Part shown: positions 8,039 to 17,772 of the stretch, one piece after another
How positions within the stretch are numbered: the stretch's first letter is position 1
Layout: each line of letters starts with the position of its first letter
Assembly (NCBI GenBank): GCA_026706385.1
Contig: JAPOYV010000046.1
Location: 62,001 to 126,000 of the forward strand
Direction of reading: 5' to 3'
From: Gammaproteobacteria bacterium
Lineage (GTDB): Bacteria > Pseudomonadota > Gammaproteobacteria > Pseudomonadales > Azotimanducaceae
DNA: 64,000 bases
Translations under genes and position numbers: made by a program
The notes under the pieces: model-generated
Seen by the model: the letters and a program-made list of their open reading frames with translations, nothing else
The model's database searches: none
Told to the model about the DNA's origin: nothing

Positions 8039-9931
8039 CTAACCGCCCTCGAAAACGCCGTCCAAGTCCCGCGGCACGTCTTCCATCGTTCCCTGCACCC
8101 TGTAGATGCCGTTGTAACGGTCGCGTGCGAGCCGCTCCGCTTCATCCGCCGTACGGAAGATCGTGGGTTTCAGGAACATGAGCAGGTAGCGCTTGACCAG
8201 CGTCTCCGTCTCGGACCGGAACGCCCGGCCGAGCACAGGCACGTTGCCGAGCAGCGGAACGCGCTTGGAGACGTCGCGATAGTCGTCCTGGATCAAGCCG
8301 CCAAGCAGGATGATCTGGCGGTCCTGGACCAGGATCGTGCTGGTCAGCTCGCGCTCGCTCGTCACCACGTCGGCAAAGGACCCGGCGCCAACGGCCGCAT
8401 CGACCACATTGCCCGCTTTCACCGCCACCACCATGCGGATCGAGCCTTCCTCGTGGATGTGCGGCGTCACGGTCAGCGTCACGCCAACGTTCTCCCGGTT
8501 GATCGTCTGGAACGGATTGCTGGCACCGTCCGTCGTGGTCGTGAAGGACCCCGTCCGAAACGGGATCTTCTCGCCAGCCACAACCGTCGCTTCCTCGTTG
8601 TCCAGCGTCAACACGCTCGGATTGGAAAGCAGGTTGGCGCGCGTATCCGAGAGCAGCGCGTTGAGCACCGCGGCGAACGAGACGCCGTCGGGGTCGAGCT
8701 TGGCGACCGCCAGCGTTGGCGAGCCCGCCGCCGCGATCGCCGCCGGTGCATCGAACGTGTCGTCCCCGTCGACCTGCGCCAGCATGTCGCCGACGATGCC
8801 GTTCAGCGTCGTCGTCACCAGGGGGACGGAGCCGTCGCGGCTGTCTCCGCCTGCGAACTCCACGCCCAGACTGTCAATCTGGTTGACGGAGACCTCCACG
8901 ATGGCGGCCTCGATCAACACCTGCAGACGGCGGACGTCGAGTTGGCTGACGGTGGACAACAGCTCGTTGGTGGTGCCCGGATCCGCTCGGATGATGAGCG
9001 CGTTCAGGGACTCGTCGGCCTGGATGTTCGCGACCGGCGTGTTGGCGTCGTCGGCACCCTGGGCCAAGTTGTTGAGCAACTCGGCCACCTCCTTGGCATC
9101 CGCGTGATTCAGGTAGAAGACCTGCGCCGCGCCGGTAGTGGTCTCCGGCACGTCGAGCTCGTCGATCAGCCGCAACGCCTCGGAGATCGGGCGCATCTTG
9201 CCGCGCAGCACGAGTGAATTGTTGCGTTCGTTGGCCACGATCTGCACACGCTGCGGGCCGGTGGCGTTGGGACCGAGTTCGTCCGGAGCGATCTCTTCGA
9301 GCACGGCCGCCACCGACCCCACCCAGGCATGCTCGAGCACCCTGTGCACGATCTCGTCACGGTCGAGGACGTCGATCTGTTCGATGACCCCCATCAGGCG
9401 CCGCAGGTTGCTCTCGTGGTCGGCGAGGATCAACACGTTGGGTTTCTCGATCGCCGCGACGTGGCCGGTCTGCGGACTCAGCGGCCGCAGCACCTTGAGC
9501 GCCTCGGACGCGGGCACGTGGTCCAGCGGCACCACGGTCGTGATCAGCTTCAGCGCCCCGCCTTCGGTCTTGGCGCGGACGTTCTGCACGATGCTGATGA
9601 TGCCGTCGTGTTCCACCGCGACGAGGTCGTGCACCTTCAAGACTGCGAGGAACAACTCGTAGACCCCTTCGGCATCCAGCGCCACGTTGGACAGCACCGT
9701 GACCACCTGGTTGTTCTGCCGCGACCGTTGGTCCACGACGATCGTCTTGCCGATGATTTCCTGGACTTGCGCAATGAACTCCTTGAGCGGCATCTCGTCG
9801 CCGTTGACCGTCCAGGTCCCGGGCTCCTGGGCGTCCGCCCGCCACATCAGCATCGCCGCAAGGACCGCGACTGCAACGAGCGCGCTGCGCCCCATCCGAC
9901 GATCGGTCCATGCAAGCCATTTCGATTTCAT
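8039..9931 (-). CDS. gspD: Type II secretion outer-membrane secretin GspD
   Basis: Forms the outer-membrane channel of the type II secretion system. A signal peptide (ALVAVAVLAAMLMWRADA) is followed by N0-N3 modules: the N0 part has NGDEMPLKEFIAQVQEIIG, and repeats with VIEQID and LDVRRLQVLIEAAIVEV follow. The C-terminal secretin domain carries VPLLGNVPVLGRAFRS. At 630 residues it is of usual length. I chose the ATG at 9931 with a GGA upstream; a TTG at 9949 is also possible. It lies 27 bases after gspC. Confidence 0.93.
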   Translation of the reverse strand: MKSKWLAWTDRRMGRSALVAVAVLAAMLMWRADAQEPGTWTVNGDEMPLKEFIAQVQEIIGKTIVVDQRSRQNNQVVTVLSNVALDAEGVYELFLAVLKVHDLVAVEHDGIISIVQNVRAKTEGGALKLITTVVPLDHVPASEALKVLRPLSPQTGHVAAIEKPNVLILADHESNLRRLMGVIEQIDVLDRDEIVHRVLEHAWVGSVAAVLEEIAPDELGPNATGPQRVQIVANERNNSLVLRGKMRPISEALRLIDELDVPETTTGAAQVFYLNHADAKEVAELLNNLAQGADDANTPVANIQADESLNALIIRADPGTTNELLSTVSQLDVRRLQVLIEAAIVEVSVNQIDSLGVEFAGGDSRDGSVPLVTTTLNGIVGDMLAQVDGDDTFDAPAAIAAAGSPTLAVAKLDPDGVSFAAVLNALLSDTRANLLSNPSVLTLDNEEATVVAGEKIPFRTGSFTTTTDGASNPFQTINRENVGVTLTVTPHIHEEGSIRMVVAVKAGNVVDAAVGAGSFADVVTSERELTSTILVQDRQIILLGGLIQDDYRDVSKRVPLLGNVPVLGRAFRSETETLVKRYLLMFLKPTIFRTADEAERLARDRYNGIYRVQGTMEDVPRDLDGVFEGG

Positions 9932-9958
9932 AGACAAAAGTTCGTCCAATGTTGGCGG

Positions 9959-10837
9959 TCAGTTGACGGGAACGGTGACGAAGAAGCGGCGATCACCGCG
10001 TTGGATTTCCAGCCGCGCCGCACCGTTGGCGAGAGAGTCCTCGATCTTCAGGCTGTCGGCACCCGGTTCGCCGACGGCGAGGCCGTTGACGGACAGGATG
10101 CGGTCGCCGGCCTGCAACCCCGCGTGGCTGAGTTCGAACAGGTCCGTGAGCGCGCCGACCACGTAGCCGTCCCTGTCAGGCGCCAAGGCGATACCTGCAT
10201 CCGCGAGCGCTTGCTCGGGATTCTGCTCGAAGGCTTCCCGATACCGGTGGACAGCCTGCCGCGCGTCCCGGCCCGGACCCCGTGGCCGCGCCGACTCCAC
10301 CACCGCGGCGGCCTGCGGTTCCGCAGTTTGCGGTGCGATGCCGGTCCCCTCGATCCGCTGGATGTTGCCCGTGTCGTGCTCGAAGCGAATCAACTCGTGC
10401 TGGCCGGCACGGCTGATCACGACCCGATTCCAGTACACGTCCACCAATCGGGCGTTGCCCGGCAGACGATCGCCGGGCGCGTAGGTCTCGGGGGCGCGAC
10501 CTTTCTGGGCGATGAGTGCCCGCGACTCGTCGGCCATCGTCGCCACGAAAACCCCGACCAGTTCAAGCGACAAGCGCGTGTCGCGCAGATTCTCCGTCGC
10601 CGCGATGCCCCCGGCGCCGCCCGCCGTCGCTCGGGATCGGCCGAACAAGTGCAACGCGGTGACCTCCGCAATCGGCACGCCGCGGTCGTCATCGACGCGG
10701 TCAAGGGTCCGGGGCGATGTCTCCGACAAGGCGGGATCGGCCAGGAAGAAGAACCATGCGTTGGCCAACGTGAACCCGATGCCGACCACCATGACGCAGA
10801 GGGCGGCGATCGTCAGCGCTTTGTGGATGTCGGCCAA
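9959..10837 (-). CDS. gspC: Type II secretion inner-membrane protein GspC
   Basis: Bitopic inner-membrane component that links the platform to the GspD secretin and helps select substrates. The sequence shows a single N-terminal membrane helix (ALTIAALCVMVVGIGFTLAN), a periplasmic HR region (LHLFGR...LSLELVGVFVA) and a C-terminal PDZ domain with AGDRILSVNGLAVGE. No ATG precedes the helix after the gspN stop; TTG at 10837 is my choice and gives 292 residues. An upstream extension in the same frame overlaps gspN and lacks family character. Confidence 0.85.
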   Translation of the reverse strand: MADIHKALTIAALCVMVVGIGFTLANAWFFFLADPALSETSPRTLDRVDDDRGVPIAEVTALHLFGRSRATAGGAGGIAATENLRDTRLSLELVGVFVATMADESRALIAQKGRAPETYAPGDRLPGNARLVDVYWNRVVISRAGQHELIRFEHDTGNIQRIEGTGIAPQTAEPQAAAVVESARPRGPGRDARQAVHRYREAFEQNPEQALADAGIALAPDRDGYVVGALTDLFELSHAGLQAGDRILSVNGLAVGEPGADSLKIEDSLANGAARLEIQRGDRRFFVTVPVN

Positions 10838-10919
10838 GTGGGCGTGAGGTCTCTTGGTGCGAGGGACGTAAGGGATTTTACCAGTCCGCCCATGTGCCTC
10901 GCCCGCAGGCGATGCACTT

Positions 10920-11642
10920 TCAGGGGAACAGTTGCTCTTCGACGGTAAGCACGACGGCGTCGTCGTCTCCCGGGACGGGCCACGGATTGCCCGCGAGCGT
11001 GGTGAAGCGCCTCGTGAGGCCGATCTCGATCCAACCGGAGGACTTGAGCCGCGCTTGGATGAGTGGAGCGGCGCTAATGTCTGCCAGCTTGGCGTCAAGC
11101 GTGTGCTCCCCATCGACCGTGCGGATCTCGGCGATCATCGCCGGCATTGCCGTGTCGTAGTTCTGACCGGACAACCGGTAAAAGGTTCGACCGCCCGACC
11201 AGGCAAGTGCGCCCGAGGCCCGCACCGACGCGTCGGACACCAAGGCCACGTCGGTGGCCTCGAAGTCGCCGTCGATCGCGATGTCGTAGCGTCCAAGGAC
11301 GCGATTCACCGCCGCCGCGCCGACGTGTCCGGACGCACTCAAGAGAGCGTGGCTCAAGCCCTGTGCCGCGGTGCCCGAGAGGTCGAGATCGGCGTCGCTG
11401 AGGCGCCAGCGTACGCGGACCTCGCCGTCCAAAACCCCGAGGGGCATGAACGTCCATTCCAACGTTCCGATCCCCGCGCCGCGATAGGCGAGATTCGCCT
11501 GCCCGTCCCATAGCGTGCCGCCCACCGCACGCATCGCTAGGCCCTCCACCCGGTTCGCCGCCAGTCGGGCCACGCTCGCCGGCATCAGCACCACGGCAAA
11601 GGCCAGGAAGGCGAGGACGCCGATCAGTATGTAGTTGCGCAA
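10920..11642 (-). CDS. gspN: Type II secretion protein GspN
   Basis: Accessory T2SS protein present in some systems. It has one N-terminal membrane helix (YILIGVLAFLAFAVVLMPA) followed by an AsmA-like periplasmic beta domain with the family block GTLWDGQA. TTG at 11642 follows GAGGTT at a good distance. Another TTG at 11678 would overlap the dapE stop (TTGA) and add 12 residues. It sits between dapE and gspC on the same strand. Confidence 0.8.
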   Translation of the reverse strand: MRNYILIGVLAFLAFAVVLMPASVARLAANRVEGLAMRAVGGTLWDGQANLAYRGAGIGTLEWTFMPLGVLDGEVRVRWRLSDADLDLSGTAAQGLSHALLSASGHVGAAAVNRVLGRYDIAIDGDFEATDVALVSDASVRASGALAWSGGRTFYRLSGQNYDTAMPAMIAEIRTVDGEHTLDAKLADISAAPLIQARLKSSGWIEIGLTRRFTTLAGNPWPVPGDDDAVVLTVEEQLFP

Positions 11643-11674
11643 AGCCGGAACCTCGGCCGTTGCCGGACTGCCCG

Positions 11675-12835
11675 TCAAATCAGGAGGTTGGTCATCACCC
11701 GCTGGTAGATGCGCGCGAGTGGCGCGAGGTCCGCGATCGCCACGCGCTCGTTGCGCTTGTGGATGGTGGCGTTGACAGGACCGATCTCAACCACCTCCGC
11801 ACCAGCCGGCGCGATGAAGCGACCGTCGGACGTGCCGCCGGAGGTGGATGTCACGGTTCGCGTGCCGGTCACCGCCTCGATGGCCTCGCGCACCGCCTCG
11901 ATCAGTTCCCCGCCGCGGGTGATGAACGGCAAACCCGAGAGACGCCAATCCAACTCACAGTCGGCGTCCGCAGCCGCGAACGCGCCAGCGACCGCCGCCT
12001 GCAAGCCGTCGGGCGTCTGCGTCGGGTTGAAGCGGAAGTTGAAGCGGCATTCGAGTTCGCCGGGGACGACGTTGGTGGCGCCGGTCCCCGCGTTGATGTT
12101 GGAGACCTGGAAGCTGGTGGGCGGGAAGTCGTCGTCGCCGTCGTCCCACCGCACCTCGACCAGATCGCGTAGCGCGCGCGCCGCCGCGTGAATAGGATTC
12201 ACGGCCTGATCCGGATACGCCACGTGACCCTGGACACCCCTGACCTTCGCGACGCCGTTCAACGATCCGCGCCGGCCGACGCGCACGACGTCGCCGAGGC
12301 AGGCGCTCGACGACGGCTCGCCGACCACGCAATAGTCGAGCCGTTCGCCGCGGGCGACGAGCGCATCGACCACGCGCCGCGTACCGTCGACGGCTAGGTC
12401 CTCCTCGTCGCTCGTGACCAGGAAGGCGAGTGCGCCGAGGTGGTCCGGATGGGCCGTCACGAAGCGTTCCGCCGCCGCGACCATGGCCGCGAGGCTCGAT
12501 TTCATGTCGGCCGCGCCGCGCCCGTAGAGGTAGCCGTCGCGCCGCGTCGGTTGAAACGGCGGCGAATCCCAATCGGCGAGTGGACCCGCGGGCACGACGT
12601 CGGTGTGGCCTGCGAAAATCAGCCGGGGCGCGGTCCCGCCCGCAACTGCATGCTCCGCCCAGAAATTGTCCACGGGACCGAAGCGCATACGTTCGACGGT
12701 GAAGCCGGCGCGCTCGAGACGATCGAGCAGCAGATCCTGGCAGCCGCCGTCCTCCGGCGACACGGACGGGCGCGCGATCAGCGCCTCGGTCAGCGCCAGG
12801 ACATCGTTCGTGAGGGCCGTCTCAGGCGAAGTCAT
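11675..12835 (-). CDS. dapE: Succinyl-diaminopimelate desuccinylase
   Basis: Zinc enzyme that removes succinate from N-succinyl-LL-diaminopimelate in lysine and cell-wall precursor synthesis. Metal and catalytic residues appear in order: His77 and Asp79 (FAGHTDVV), Asp110 (GRGAADMKS), Glu144-Glu145 (TSDEED), then SGGTSDGRF and the late His in NATIHKRNE. The 386-residue length is typical. It overlaps the end of dapC by 14 bases, so two consecutive succinylase-branch enzymes are coupled. Confidence 0.95.
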   Translation of the reverse strand: MTSPETALTNDVLALTEALIARPSVSPEDGGCQDLLLDRLERAGFTVERMRFGPVDNFWAEHAVAGGTAPRLIFAGHTDVVPAGPLADWDSPPFQPTRRDGYLYGRGAADMKSSLAAMVAAAERFVTAHPDHLGALAFLVTSDEEDLAVDGTRRVVDALVARGERLDYCVVGEPSSSACLGDVVRVGRRGSLNGVAKVRGVQGHVAYPDQAVNPIHAAARALRDLVEVRWDDGDDDFPPTSFQVSNINAGTGATNVVPGELECRFNFRFNPTQTPDGLQAAVAGAFAAADADCELDWRLSGLPFITRGGELIEAVREAIEAVTGTRTVTSTSGGTSDGRFIAPAGAEVVEIGPVNATIHKRNERVAIADLAPLARIYQRVMTNLLI

Positions 12836-14021
12836 GGCGATGCGCGAATTCAGCCAGGCGTTCGGCGGCGGCGACGCAGTCGGCCAACGGTGCTACGAGC
12901 GCGATGCGCACGCGGTCCGCGCCGGGATTGACACCATCCTGCCGGCGCCCGAGGTAGCTGCCCGGCAATACCAGGATGTGTTCGTGTTCGTAGAGCGCCG
13001 CGGCAAAGCGCTCGCCGTCCACGGGCGTGCGCGGCCACAGGTAGAAGGCGGCGTCCGGCATGGCGACATCCAAGGCGGCGGCAACGATGGGGTGCACGGC
13101 GTCGAACTTCGCCCGGTAGACGGCCCGGTTGGCCACCACGTGAGCCTCGTCGTCCCACGCCAGCGCGCTGGCCTCGGCGACCAGCGCGGGCATCGCACAG
13201 CCATGGTAGGTGCGATAGTCGTAGTAGCGGGCGATCAAGGAGGCATCCCCGGCCGCGAACCCGGAGCGCAGTCCCGGCAGGTTGGAGCGTTTTGACAGGC
13301 TGTTGAAGGCGACGCAGCGATCCTGACCAAGACCTGCGTTCGCGGCGGCTTCCAGCAAGCCCACGGGCGGGCGCGCCTCGTCGTGGTAGATCTCCGAATA
13401 GCACTCGTCCGCAGCGATCACGAAGTCGTACTCGTGGGCCCGCTCGATCAGGGCGACCAAGGCGTCCTCGCCGATGACCGCGCCGCTGGGATTGCCGGGG
13501 TTGCACAGGTACACCAATTCGACCTGCGGCCACAGCGACGCCGGCACGGCATCGAAATCGGGCACCTCGGTGGCCGGCACGTAGTACGGCCGCGCGCCGC
13601 GCAACAGCGCCGCCCCTTCATAGATCTGGTAGAACGGATTCGGCATGAGCACGCGGCCGCCGGGGTTGCCGGACAACACGGCCTGGCCGAAGGAGAACAG
13701 CGCTTCCCGCGTGCCGTTGACCGGCAGTATGTTGCTTTCCGGGTCGAGCACCGCGCCGAAGCGCCGCCGAATCCAGCCGGCAATCGCCGAGCGCAGCCCG
13801 AGGCTGCCGCGCGTCGGCGGATACGTCGCCAGGCTGTCCCGAACGCGGGAAGGCTCGGTCAGCGCATCGACGACGAAGTCCGGCGCCGCATGCTTGGGCT
13901 CGCCGATGGAGAGGCTCACGCGGATACGCTCCGGGTTCGGCTCGAGGTCGTCGATGAGCGCGTTCAGGCGCTCGAACGGATACGGCTGGAGGCCGTCCAG
14001 GTGCGGGTTCATGTTCGTCAC
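12822..14021 (-). CDS. dapC: Succinyldiaminopimelate transaminase DapC
   Basis: PLP-dependent class I/II aminotransferase making N-succinyl-LL-diaminopimelate. It has LYPFERL-like family start, [13 protein letters not shown], the aspartate block [15 protein letters not shown], and the PLP lysine in [17 protein letters not shown]. At 399 residues it matches bacterial DapC. The start is GTG at 14021, overlapping the glnD stop as GTGA; an ATG lies 9 bases inside. Location between glnD and dapE, as in Pseudomonas, supports DapC over other aminotransferases. Confidence 0.92.
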   Translation of the reverse strand: MTNMNPHLDGLQPYPFERLNALIDDLEPNPERIRVSLSIGEPKHAAPDFVVDALTEPSRVRDSLATYPPTRGSLGLRSAIAGWIRRRFGAVLDPESNILPVNGTREALFSFGQAVLSGNPGGRVLMPNPFYQIYEGAALLRGARPYYVPATEVPDFDAVPASLWPQVELVYLCNPGNPSGAVIGEDALVALIERAHEYDFVIAADECYSEIYHDEARPPVGLLEAAANAGLGQDRCVAFNSLSKRSNLPGLRSGFAAGDASLIARYYDYRTYHGCAMPALVAEASALAWDDEAHVVANRAVYRAKFDAVHPIVAAALDVAMPDAAFYLWPRTPVDGERFAAALYEHEHILVLPGSYLGRRQDGVNPGADRVRIALVAPLADCVAAAERLAEFAHRHDFA

Positions 14022-16732
14022 CGTCCTGCGACTTCCGCGTCCAGGCGGCGTCGGATCGTCTCGGTGATGGTGTCCGCCTGGCCGGAATGCGTGATCGCCC
14101 GCTTCGCCCGGTTGGTGACTTCGAAGACGTCCTCCACGCGCTCCCCGAGGGTCGTGATGCGCGCGCGCGTCACGCTGATGCCCAGTTCGGCGAATAGCCC
14201 GCCCAAGGCCGACAGCAGACCCGGCCGGTCCGACGCGACAATGCGCAATACCGAGGTGGACGCTCCCGGGTGCGTCTCCAGGCTCACCTCGGTCGGCATC
14301 ACGAACTGCTTGAGTTGCCTTGAGACGCGCCGCGCCGGCGCGTCCGGGACAGCGCCATTCGCGACCGCTGCCGTCATGCGCTCGACGAGGCGCGTAGCCC
14401 GCGTGTCGCTGGCGTTCATCGAAGTACCGCCCTGGCCGAGCACGACGTAGGAGTTGAAGCAGGTGCCGGAGGCGCCGGTAGCCACATGGGCGGCGACGAT
14501 GCTCAGGCCCGCGTTCTCGATACCCGCGACGCTGTCCGCGAACAGGTTGTCGCGGTCTCGCGCGTAGAGGAAAACACCCGTGGCGTCAGCGCCTGCGCGG
14601 CCACCGAGGTCGAGCAGCGCCACCAGGGGTCCGTCATCCAGGTCGTGCTCGGCAATCGCCCGCGTGATCGCCGCGACCTGGCTCGGGGTGTGATGCAGGA
14701 AGAAGCCATCGCCGGGATCGTCCCACAGCGCGAGCGCCTGCTCGCGCGCGATCCCGCCGTCGCGGAGTTCGTCCAGCGCCGCCTCCCGCCGCTGTGCGGC
14801 CCGCTCAGTGCGATGCGCGCGCGCATCCTTTTGCGCGTGGGCATGCTCGCCCTGCGTCAGCGCCTGCCTGGTGCCGTGGTAGAGCTGGTGCATCAGGGTC
14901 GCCCGCCAGCCGTTCCAGAGCGTCGGGTTCGTCGCATTGATGTCGGCGACCGTCAGCGCGTAGAGATAGTCGAGGCGCGTCAAGTCCCCCACCAACTCCG
15001 CGAACTCGTTGACCACCGCCGGATCGGCAATGTCCTTGCGCTGCGCTGTCGCCGACATGACCAGATGCTCGCGCACAAGCCACTCGACCAGGGCCGTGTC
15101 CTCCTCGTCGAGTCGATGACGACGGCAGAAGGCGACGACGTCCGAAGCGCCGAGCGTCGAGTGGTCGCCGCCGCGGCCCTTGCCGATGTCGTGGAAGAGA
15201 CCGGCGATGTAGAGGAGTTCGATTTTGGGGAGCTTGTGCACCACCTCCCAAGCCACGGGGAACTCCTCGCGCGACGAGTCGTAGTGGAAACGGCGCATCC
15301 GGCGGATGACCATCATCGTGTGCGCGTCCACCGTGTAGATGTGGAACAGGTCGTGCTGCATCTGGCCGACGACGCGGCCGAACTCGGGAATGTAGCGGCC
15401 GAGGACGCCGTAGCGGCGCATGCGCGTGAGTTGGCTGACCAGCGTATGCGGCGCGCGCAGAAGGTCCATGAAGTAGCCCGTCACGCGCGGGTCGGCGCGG
15501 AAGCCGTCGTCGATGAGATGGAGGTGTTCGCGCACGAGGCGGATGGTGGACGCCCGCACGCCCTGGATGTCCTGCCGATTGGCCATCAGCACGAACAGCT
15601 CCATGATCGCCGGCGGCGAGTCGCGGAACACCGCGTCGTGGACCACCTCGATGTAGTGGTTGTTGATGCGGAACCGCTCATTGACGGGCTCGATCCTGGG
15701 CGTCTGCCCCAAGCGCAGGATCACCTCGCCGAAATGCTGCAGCAGGATGTCGTTGACCTCCCGCAGCAGCAGCACGTGGCGGTAGTAGTCGTGCATGAAC
15801 TGCTCGACGGCGAGTTGCGCATCCGTGTCCGTGTAGCCGAACCGCCGGGCGAGCTCGCGCTGATGGTCGAACAGCAGGCGGTCCTCGCGACGGGAAGCGA
15901 TCAGGTGCAGGCCGAAACGGACCCGCCACAGGAAGCGACGCCCCTCGACGAGCCAGCGACTCTCGAGCGGCGTCAGGAACCCCTTGTCCACCAGCGACCC
16001 GAGCGCCGCGGACCCGTCATGCCGCTGGATGATCCAGAGCACGGTCTGGATGTCGCGCAGACCACCCGGCGAGCCTTTGATGTTGGGCTCCAAGCCGTAG
16101 TCCATGTCGTCGAACTGGCGGTGGCGTTCGGTCTGCTCCTCCTGCTTCGCGCGATAGAAGCGACGACTGGGCCAGAACGAGCGACGCGCGAGCAATCGGT
16201 CGAGCTTGGCGACGAGGCGCGCGGAGCCCGCGAGCCGGCGCCGCTCGAGCATGGTGGTCGCGACGGTCACGTCGTGCTGCGCCTCGCGCTTGCAATCCTT
16301 GAGCGTGCGCACGCTGTGCCCGATGTCGAGCCGCAAGTCCCACAGGAGCGCCACGAACGCCGCGATTTCCTCGCGCACGGCGTGCGGACGACGCGCGAGG
16401 ATCAAGAGGTCTATATCGGATTGCGGATGCAGCTCGCCGCGCCCGTAGCCGCCCACGGCGAGCAGGGCCAGCCCGTCGGTGTGCTGGAACCAGTGCTGCC
16501 AGATCTCCGCCAGGAAGGCGTCGATGTAGCGCGCCCTCTCCGCCACCAGTTCCTCGACGTCGCCGCCCGCCCAGAACCGGCGCGCGAGTTCGGCATCCGC
16601 CTGCACGATGCGCCGGCGCAACTCGCCCGTATCCGGTAGCGAAGCGTTGCGGCGGCGCGAGGTCGGCGCTTTCGAGCGCGCATCGACGGATGGCGCGGCA
16701 TCGAGGGCCGCTTGGCTCGCCTGGGTCGACAT
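14018..16732 (-). CDS. glnD: Bifunctional PII uridylyltransferase/uridylyl-removing enzyme GlnD
   Basis: Glutamine sensor that adds or removes UMP on PII proteins and so sets nitrogen assimilation. The 904-residue protein has the nucleotidyltransferase motif AVGGYGRGELHPQSDIDLL, the HD hydrolase motif LFHDIGKGRGGDHS, and two C-terminal ACT domains (first around DRDNLFADSVAGIEN, second around ASDRPGLLSALGGLF). Domain order and length are those of E. coli GlnD. It is 33 bases downstream of map. Confidence 0.96.
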   Translation of the reverse strand: MSTQASQAALDAAPSVDARSKAPTSRRRNASLPDTGELRRRIVQADAELARRFWAGGDVEELVAERARYIDAFLAEIWQHWFQHTDGLALLAVGGYGRGELHPQSDIDLLILARRPHAVREEIAAFVALLWDLRLDIGHSVRTLKDCKREAQHDVTVATTMLERRRLAGSARLVAKLDRLLARRSFWPSRRFYRAKQEEQTERHRQFDDMDYGLEPNIKGSPGGLRDIQTVLWIIQRHDGSAALGSLVDKGFLTPLESRWLVEGRRFLWRVRFGLHLIASRREDRLLFDHQRELARRFGYTDTDAQLAVEQFMHDYYRHVLLLREVNDILLQHFGEVILRLGQTPRIEPVNERFRINNHYIEVVHDAVFRDSPPAIMELFVLMANRQDIQGVRASTIRLVREHLHLIDDGFRADPRVTGYFMDLLRAPHTLVSQLTRMRRYGVLGRYIPEFGRVVGQMQHDLFHIYTVDAHTMMVIRRMRRFHYDSSREEFPVAWEVVHKLPKIELLYIAGLFHDIGKGRGGDHSTLGASDVVAFCRRHRLDEEDTALVEWLVREHLVMSATAQRKDIADPAVVNEFAELVGDLTRLDYLYALTVADINATNPTLWNGWRATLMHQLYHGTRQALTQGEHAHAQKDARAHRTERAAQRREAALDELRDGGIAREQALALWDDPGDGFFLHHTPSQVAAITRAIAEHDLDDGPLVALLDLGGRAGADATGVFLYARDRDNLFADSVAGIENAGLSIVAAHVATGASGTCFNSYVVLGQGGTSMNASDTRATRLVERMTAAVANGAVPDAPARRVSRQLKQFVMPTEVSLETHPGASTSVLRIVASDRPGLLSALGGLFAELGISVTRARITTLGERVEDVFEVTNRAKRAITHSGQADTITETIRRRLDAEVAGR

Positions 16733-16765
16733 GCTAGTTCGCTTCGAAGCGTTGCAGCGCGAAGC

Positions 16766-17578
16766 TCAAGAAAAGTCCTCCTCGCCGCGCAGTGTCAACA
16801 CCTCGAATCCGCCGGCCGTGACGAGGCAGGTGTGCTCCCATTGCGCGGAGAGCTTGTGATCCTTGGTCACCACCGTCCAATGGTCCGGCAGGATCTTCAC
16901 GTGACGGCGGCCGGCGTTGATCATCGGTTCGACCGTGAACGTCATGCCCTCGCGCATTTCCATCCCCGTGCCCGGCTTGCCGTAGTGGAGGACCTGCGGA
17001 TCGTCGTGAAATACATCGCCGATGCCGTGCCCGCAGAACTCCTGGACCACGGTGAACCTGTTAGCCCGGGCCAGCTTCGATATCGCGTGGCCGATGTCGC
17101 CAAGGTGGGCGCCCGGCCGGATCGCCCGGATACCCGCGTACAGGCATTCCTGGGTAACTTCAGACAGCCGTCGTGCCAGCACGCTCGGCTCGCCGACGAG
17201 AAACATCTTGCTGGTGTCGCCGTGGTAGCCGTCCTTGATGACGGTGACGTCGATGTTCATGACATCGCCGGCCTTCAGCACCTTCTTCGGTGACGGGATG
17301 CCGTGGCAGACGACGTGGTTGACCGACGTGCAGATCGACTTCGGGAACGGCGGCTGACCACGGCCTCCGTAGTTGAGCGGTGCCGGGATGCAGTCGATCT
17401 CATCGACGATGTAATCGTGGCAGATGCGGTCGAGTTCATCCGTCGAGACGCCCGGCCGGACGTGGTCGCCGATCATTTCGAGGACGCTGGCGGCCAGCCG
17501 ACCGGCGACGCGCATCTTGGCGATCTCGTCGGGCGTTTTTGGCCGCGCCGTCCCGTAGCTGCGCTGGGCATCCGCCAT
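16766..17578 (-). CDS. map: Methionine aminopeptidase type I
   Basis: Removes the initiator methionine from new proteins. Five metal ligands are visible in order: two Asp in NIDVTVIKDGYHGDTSKMF, His in FCGHGIGDVFH, Glu in FTVEPMIN and Glu in WEHTCLVT. The substrate-pocket block SVNHVVCHGIPS is also present. At 270 residues it is a type Ia enzyme. GGAGGGA lies upstream of the ATG. In many gammaproteobacteria map directly faces rpsB; here about 3 kb intervenes. Confidence 0.96.
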   Translation of the reverse strand: MADAQRSYGTARPKTPDEIAKMRVAGRLAASVLEMIGDHVRPGVSTDELDRICHDYIVDEIDCIPAPLNYGGRGQPPFPKSICTSVNHVVCHGIPSPKKVLKAGDVMNIDVTVIKDGYHGDTSKMFLVGEPSVLARRLSEVTQECLYAGIRAIRPGAHLGDIGHAISKLARANRFTVVQEFCGHGIGDVFHDDPQVLHYGKPGTGMEMREGMTFTVEPMINAGRRHVKILPDHWTVVTKDHKLSAQWEHTCLVTAGGFEVLTLRGEEDFS

Positions 17579-17772
17579 TGAACCGCATCCCTCCGACGGC
17601 CGGTGAAGTGATTGGGATTACGCTCGGCTCGGACGTTCGCGTACGTCGTCGGCACGCCCGCCGAGCAAGGTGCCAAGTATGCGCGAAAGTCGCAGCCGGT
17701 GCTGGCCACGCTGGCCACCGTGGCGCCGTTGGCGTATGTTCTTTGGCGCACTTGGAGCGAGGGAGACGGCGC

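Noticed and set aside
14486..16639. 717-codon open frame on the plus strand opposite glnD
   Set aside because: It is the antisense shadow of a gene with all GlnD motifs; high GC leaves few stops. Its translation has no domain.
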